A stretch of 53,030 nt of DNA, taken from Oscillospiraceae bacterium (lineage in GTDB: Bacteria > Bacillota > Clostridia > Oscillospirales > Oscillospiraceae). A program made the translations under genes and the position numbers. Of this stretch, positions 49,780-53,030 are shown in pieces (position 1 is the first letter of the stretch; each line of letters opens with the position of its first letter). Below the pieces are notes generated by a model, which saw only the letters and a program-made list of their open reading frames with translations, ran no database searches and was not told where the DNA came from. The stretch lies in NCBI GenBank assembly GCA_015067835.1, contig SVLS01000015.1, positions 1 to 53,030 on the forward strand. Reading direction: 5' to 3'.

Positions 49780-52052
49780 TGGTGCCTATGAAAAGTGTAA
49801 ATGAATTGATTCAGGAAACCATCGCGGAATTTGAGCGGTTGGTGCCTGATAAGGGAATGCGGGATTACATTACCAATGATATCCGCAATCCGTTTAACAA
49901 CCTGAACAATTTTGGCCGCTTGTACAACAATGTGGTAAATCTGGCCTTTACCTACGCGTTTTCCTGTTTTCACGATTTGGCAAACCGAAACTATGCAGAA
50001 AACGGAACGGGTATTCTGGATCAATGCAGAAATAGCGGCAATGCCAACTCCCTGCGTGTGCTTAACACCATGGAGAAGGTGTATAGGGAGTATCCCTTGA
50101 CCAATGAATTGATTCAGTTTGTTTTGCTGGATGTGTATTTTGACTTTTATTTGGGCGGCAAATCCCGCCTGAAAAGCTACTTCCCCAACTGCATGAGCGT
50201 GGGAGAAACGCAGATCAACGACTATTTCCCCATCATCAACCAGAGCATTGGTGTCTCCAGAATCGACATTTTCCGGCAGATGGGTAAGGATAAAATCTTT
50301 GGGATGTTTATCGACCTGCTGAAGATGTTCCCCTTCCTTTCCACTACCAAGCTGGAGTTTGATAAGGAAAGACGCTGGTATGTGTTCCGCATTCCGTCCT
50401 GCAAAAGTTTTCCGAAGGGCATTGTAAACACCTTCGGAATCGTCGCTCGTGCCGGAGAAGGTACGCCTTCCTATTACTGCCTGACGGATGTGCAGGACGG
50501 CGTGCTGAAGTATGAAAAGATCGGAACCAAAAGCTATATTCTGTGCAATTTGGATGCAAAGGATGACAATGGATACTCGGAAGGTGTGATTTGCCCCCCT
50601 TTTGACCTTCCCATTGATGGAGAATATGTGTGTTCCTACCTGGTGCCTGCAAAATTGGAATCGCGAATCGATTACCAACCGGCCTATGCCATTGATCAGC
50701 TGTTCAACATCAATTACAAGTACATAAAGAATCTTGCACTGGCGATCGCAGATGCATTGGGCTCTGGCTATGCTGAGTGTGGCAGAGCTTTGATCCGGGA
50801 ATTTGTGGGCCTGTATCCCCATATCTGCGAAAAGTTCGATAAAAATTCAAAAAACTGGGATTCAGTGGTATTGATGCTTCTTATCGAGGCAAGTCCTTCC
50901 CAGGTTCTGCAGAAGCTCTTTTACAGCAAGGGTGATATCAACGATGAGCTTGCTGCACAGATCGTCGACAATCTGCGTAAGCGCTTTGGCAATTTGTATG
51001 CAGAAGAGCTGACAGAGCTGTCTGAATACGGTGTCCTGCTGGAAAAGGCTGAGCAGGCAGTGCGTGTTCGCCAGCTGACGCTCAATGCCAGTCCGATTAA
51101 GACCAGAACCTATGAGCATCTGTACCGCTCTTTGGTGGCAGAGGCCATGGCCAATTTGGTCCTTTCGGCCATCGCAGATAACGAAAAACCGGAATTCGCT
51201 GACACATTCTACATCGGCAATACCGGCCAGAATCTGGAAGCTTTGGAAAATTTGAAGAGCATTTCCAATGCCCAGCAAAAGTGTGACGGTGTCAGATGGA
51301 TCCTTGGCGACCTGATCCGCAAGATCATTTGCTTTTACGAAGGCATCTTCGCCTACGGAAGGAAGAAGCTGGAATACGACAGAAAATCCGAATTTTCCAT
51401 GCTCTCTGACGATGAGGTTCATGACTATCAGGAGATTGCTGAGAAGGCTTTTGTAAATGCAGCGGAATCTACATACCATCGGCTGAGCCAAAAGGCTGAC
51501 GATTCGCTGCTTTCTGTTATGCGGGATTTCCTGGCTCTGACGGAACGCTGCTTTAAAACCTATGGCAACACGATGGAGGGACAGGAAAACAGTGTGTATC
51601 TGCATGCGGTGTTGGGTAAGGATGCCATTCTGGATGCCAACGACTTCCGTAATCATCTGGACATTGACCGCATGGAGGACCTGAAGGAATCCAATGTGGA
51701 CTGGTGGATCGACAAAGCCATTGATGTGATCCATTTCCTGCGGGATGGAAAATTCCGGGCTCACGGTGCGGATCACGATATTTATGCCGCCATCACGCCG
51801 CTGGTTGCCAGCTACAACAAGGGCAATGTTACGCGGGACGGATACCACACGGCCATGTTTACGATGATCATCGACTCCGCCGGAACGGAGGATGTAAAAA
51901 CCTGGGAGATCAATGTGCTCAGTGAGTTCCAGTATAATATGAGCTCCAAGTATTATTGTCTGCCGAACATCGGCCGTTCTACAGAGAAGTGGTGGATCGA
52001 TCCCTTTATTATCAAGTGTCAGCTCTTTGACGATATCTTTGAAACGAGGTAA
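49779..52052 (+). CDS. Large protein of unknown family in the TIR operon
   Basis: A 757-aa soluble protein, TAATG-coupled to the ATPase gene; an ATG at codon 4 (MKSVNELIQETI) is an alternative start. Residues 1-170 are helical (FNNLNNFGRLYNNVVNLAFT). A beta-rich insert lies at about 175-300 (RRWYVFRIPSCKSFPKGI, SYYCLTDVQDGVLKYEKIGT). A long helical region follows, and it ends with DKAIDVIHFLRDGKFRAHGA, AAITPLVASYNKGN and STEKWWIDPFIIKCQLFDDI. The C-terminal helical pairs resemble those in the 775-aa protein. No recognised catalytic motif. Probably forms a complex with its neighbours. Confidence 0.78.
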   Translation: MVPMKSVNELIQETIAEFERLVPDKGMRDYITNDIRNPFNNLNNFGRLYNNVVNLAFTYAFSCFHDLANRNYAENGTGILDQCRNSGNANSLRVLNTMEKVYREYPLTNELIQFVLLDVYFDFYLGGKSRLKSYFPNCMSVGETQINDYFPIINQSIGVSRIDIFRQMGKDKIFGMFIDLLKMFPFLSTTKLEFDKERRWYVFRIPSCKSFPKGIVNTFGIVARAGEGTPSYYCLTDVQDGVLKYEKIGTKSYILCNLDAKDDNGYSEGVICPPFDLPIDGEYVCSYLVPAKLESRIDYQPAYAIDQLFNINYKYIKNLALAIADALGSGYAECGRALIREFVGLYPHICEKFDKNSKNWDSVVLMLLIEASPSQVLQKLFYSKGDINDELAAQIVDNLRKRFGNLYAEELTELSEYGVLLEKAEQAVRVRQLTLNASPIKTRTYEHLYRSLVAEAMANLVLSAIADNEKPEFADTFYIGNTGQNLEALENLKSISNAQQKCDGVRWILGDLIRKIICFYEGIFAYGRKKLEYDRKSEFSMLSDDEVHDYQEIAEKAFVNAAESTYHRLSQKADDSLLSVMRDFLALTERCFKTYGNTMEGQENSVYLHAVLGKDAILDANDFRNHLDIDRMEDLKESNVDWWIDKAIDVIHFLRDGKFRAHGADHDIYAAITPLVASYNKGNVTRDGYHTAMFTMIIDSAGTEDVKTWEINVLSEFQYNMSSKYYCLPNIGRSTEKWWIDPFIIKCQLFDDIFETR

Positions 52053-52057
52053 ACATT

Positions 52058-52852
52058 ATGCCCCATTTACATTTTATGATGGATGCTTATGGCGTCGTGG
52101 AGGAGCACGGTAATAATGTGATGGCTGTGTACGAGCTGCTGAACAATGTGGCGCACGCATTGGGACTACAGCCGGTTATGCCTCCTTTCCTGGTGCCGTA
52201 TTACTACTGCGATGATGCCGAAGATGGCGGAATCAGTGCCTTTATCATCTGCAAGGGCGGTCATATTACCATCCATACATTCCCTTACCGATCCTGCTAC
52301 TTTGTGGATATTATGTCGGATAATTTCTTTTCTGCCGCCCAGGCGGAGGATATCTTCCGCAAGCAGCTCTATGCCAGCAGAGTGCAAAGTGAGCTGATCG
52401 ACCGCAGAGTGATCTACAGCGGTCCCTCGGAAGATGTGGACAAGACCAATGACTTTGGACCCCATTATATGATCGAGGTAAACGATCGGGAAATGACCAT
52501 GGAATGGATCTATCATTGGCTGGATAATATTGCGGAAAAAATCAATATGCTTCCCATTACCAGACCCTATGTGATCTGCGATTCCAAGGAAAACCCCAGC
52601 TACATTTCCGGTATCCTGGTGGTGGCACAGAGTCATATTGCGGTGCATTACAGCATCGAGGAGAAGAAGGCTCTGATCGACATTTTCTCCTGTGCATTTT
52701 TGGAGGGCGAAACGATCAAGGCTATCCTGAAAGAGCATTTTGGCGAAAATACCCGCTGGAGACTGTATTCTCGGGGCAGTAAGCACAACCACCAATATAA
52801 GCGTAAGGAAGCCAGAACTTCCGTAAGCAAGGAATGGAGAAACCATATATAA
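52058..52852 (+). CDS. Tandem AdoMet-decarboxylase (SpeD)-like protein
   Basis: A 264-aa protein of two SpeD-like halves. First half: GISAFIICKGGHITIHTFPY, where the pyruvoyl Ser position is Gly68. Second half: YISGILVVAQSHIAVHY and ALIDIFSCAF, with Ser192, His197 and Cys212 spaced exactly like Ser63/His68/Cys83 of T. maritima SpeD; the residue before Ser is Gln, not Glu. SpeD autocleaves before Ser to make a pyruvoyl cofactor and decarboxylates AdoMet. Here one site appears dead and one possibly active. No speE or other polyamine genes are near. Last gene of the TIR operon. Confidence 0.75.
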   Translation: MPHLHFMMDAYGVVEEHGNNVMAVYELLNNVAHALGLQPVMPPFLVPYYYCDDAEDGGISAFIICKGGHITIHTFPYRSCYFVDIMSDNFFSAAQAEDIFRKQLYASRVQSELIDRRVIYSGPSEDVDKTNDFGPHYMIEVNDREMTMEWIYHWLDNIAEKINMLPITRPYVICDSKENPSYISGILVVAQSHIAVHYSIEEKKALIDIFSCAFLEGETIKAILKEHFGENTRWRLYSRGSKHNHQYKRKEARTSVSKEWRNHI

Positions 52853-52939
52853 ATGCCGGTTTTTGCTGTAACCGTCCGATACGAACAACCCCCGACGCAA
52901 AAGTGAACAGAACCAGTAAAAACGGACAATAGACAAAAT

Positions 52940-52975
52940 CCCCCCTGATGTAGGATAATAACTACACCAGGGGGG
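52940..52975 (+). promoter_or_regulatory. Hairpin covering the transposase ribosome-binding site
   Basis: CCCCCCTGATGTAG pairs (one bulge) with CTACACCAGGGGGG. The GGGGGG arm is also the ribosome site of the transposase, 7 nt before its ATG. It could block translation from read-through mRNA, a known self-limiting device of insertion sequences. Confidence 0.55.
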
Positions 52976-52982
52976 ATTAATT

Positions 52983-53030
52983 ATGAGCAAACGAAGATAC
53001 ACCAATATGGTTGCCTTACTGCCCACAATT
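52983..53030 (+). CDS. Transposase, N-terminal fragment (runs off window)
   Basis: Only 16 codons are present (MSKRRYTNMVALLPTI). The opening resembles helix-turn-helix transposase subunits of IS3-like elements in Clostridia. ATG with GGGGGGATTA upstream. Confidence 0.5.
   Translation, partial: MSKRRYTNMVALLPTI

Larger units (their letters stand above)
52904..53030 (+). mobile_element. Left end of an insertion sequence (truncated by window)
   Basis: TGAACAGAACCAGTAAAAAC GGACAA is a candidate terminal inverted repeat of the kind seen in IS3-like elements. It is followed by a hairpin and the first codons of a transposase. The right end is outside the window, so the family is a guess. Confidence 0.5.

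Noticed and set aside
50862..51848. 328-aa frame antisense to the 757-aa gene
   Set aside because: Lies wholly within a coupled operon gene; no ribosome site.

Overview
The window looks like chromosome of an endospore-lineage, low- to mid-GC Gram-positive bacterium of class Clostridia, probably a gut Oscillospirales/Ruminococcaceae-type organism. The evidence is a spoVT-type AbrB/GAF regulator, a perfect CIRCE element before groES-groEL, RNase Y, NrdR, Shine-Dalgarno sites of the AGGAGG type almost everywhere, a type VIIb-like secretion locus and several families of short palindromic repeats. The species cannot be fixed from the sequence alone.

Layout. Positions 1-6300 are a patchwork of small accessory genes: a SHOCT protein and an XRE regulator sharing two 17-bp operators, a HAD phosphatase, a two-TM protein, a BspA-type leucine-rich-repeat protein and YgjV. 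It ends in an intact spoVT whose 5' region also exists as two broken upstream copies. Positions 6300-17900 are mostly conserved chromosome: VanZ, SdpI, nrdR, a zinc phospholipase C-like protein, a histidine phosphatase, a minD-mgsA-hisS operon, CIRCE-groESL and rny. The mgsA product lacks residues known to be catalytic in E. coli.

Positions 18259-40846 are an integrative mobile element in tRNA-Arg(TCT). It is bounded by a 46-bp imperfect direct repeat made of the 3' half of that tRNA. Its right part is the mobility module: a promoter with a LexA-like box, a structured leader, an excisionase-like HTH, a winged-helix protein, a mobilisation accessory protein, a MobP/MobL relaxase with Sel1 repeats and a tyrosine integrase. 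Its left and central part is a compact type VII secretion (T7SS) locus: EssC-like FHA/FtsK ATPase, EsaB, four WXG100-class proteins, two large candidate substrates sharing an N-terminal domain (one with a C39-like cysteine peptidase domain), DUF4176 and tubby-like small proteins, a PP2C phosphatase and two membrane Ser/Thr kinases. No EssA, EssB or EsaA gene is visible. Kinases, phosphatase and the FHA domain of EssC together suggest secretion controlled by phosphothreonine.

Positions 40677-45179 return to chromosome: tRNA-His, -Arg and -Gly, a HAD hydrolase, an rluD-type gene with lspA, and a DUF2207 membrane protein. Positions 45378-52852 are a tight five-gene operon of unfamiliar composition: TIR-DUF6273, a 775-aa partly coiled-coil protein, a KGGAGR-variant ParA/MinD-like ATPase, a 757-aa unknown, and a protein made of two tandem AdoMet-decarboxylase (SpeD)-like halves, only the second of which keeps the Ser/His/Cys triad. 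This is the best candidate for an undescribed system, plausibly immunity or conflict-related. The window ends in the first codons of an insertion-sequence transposase.
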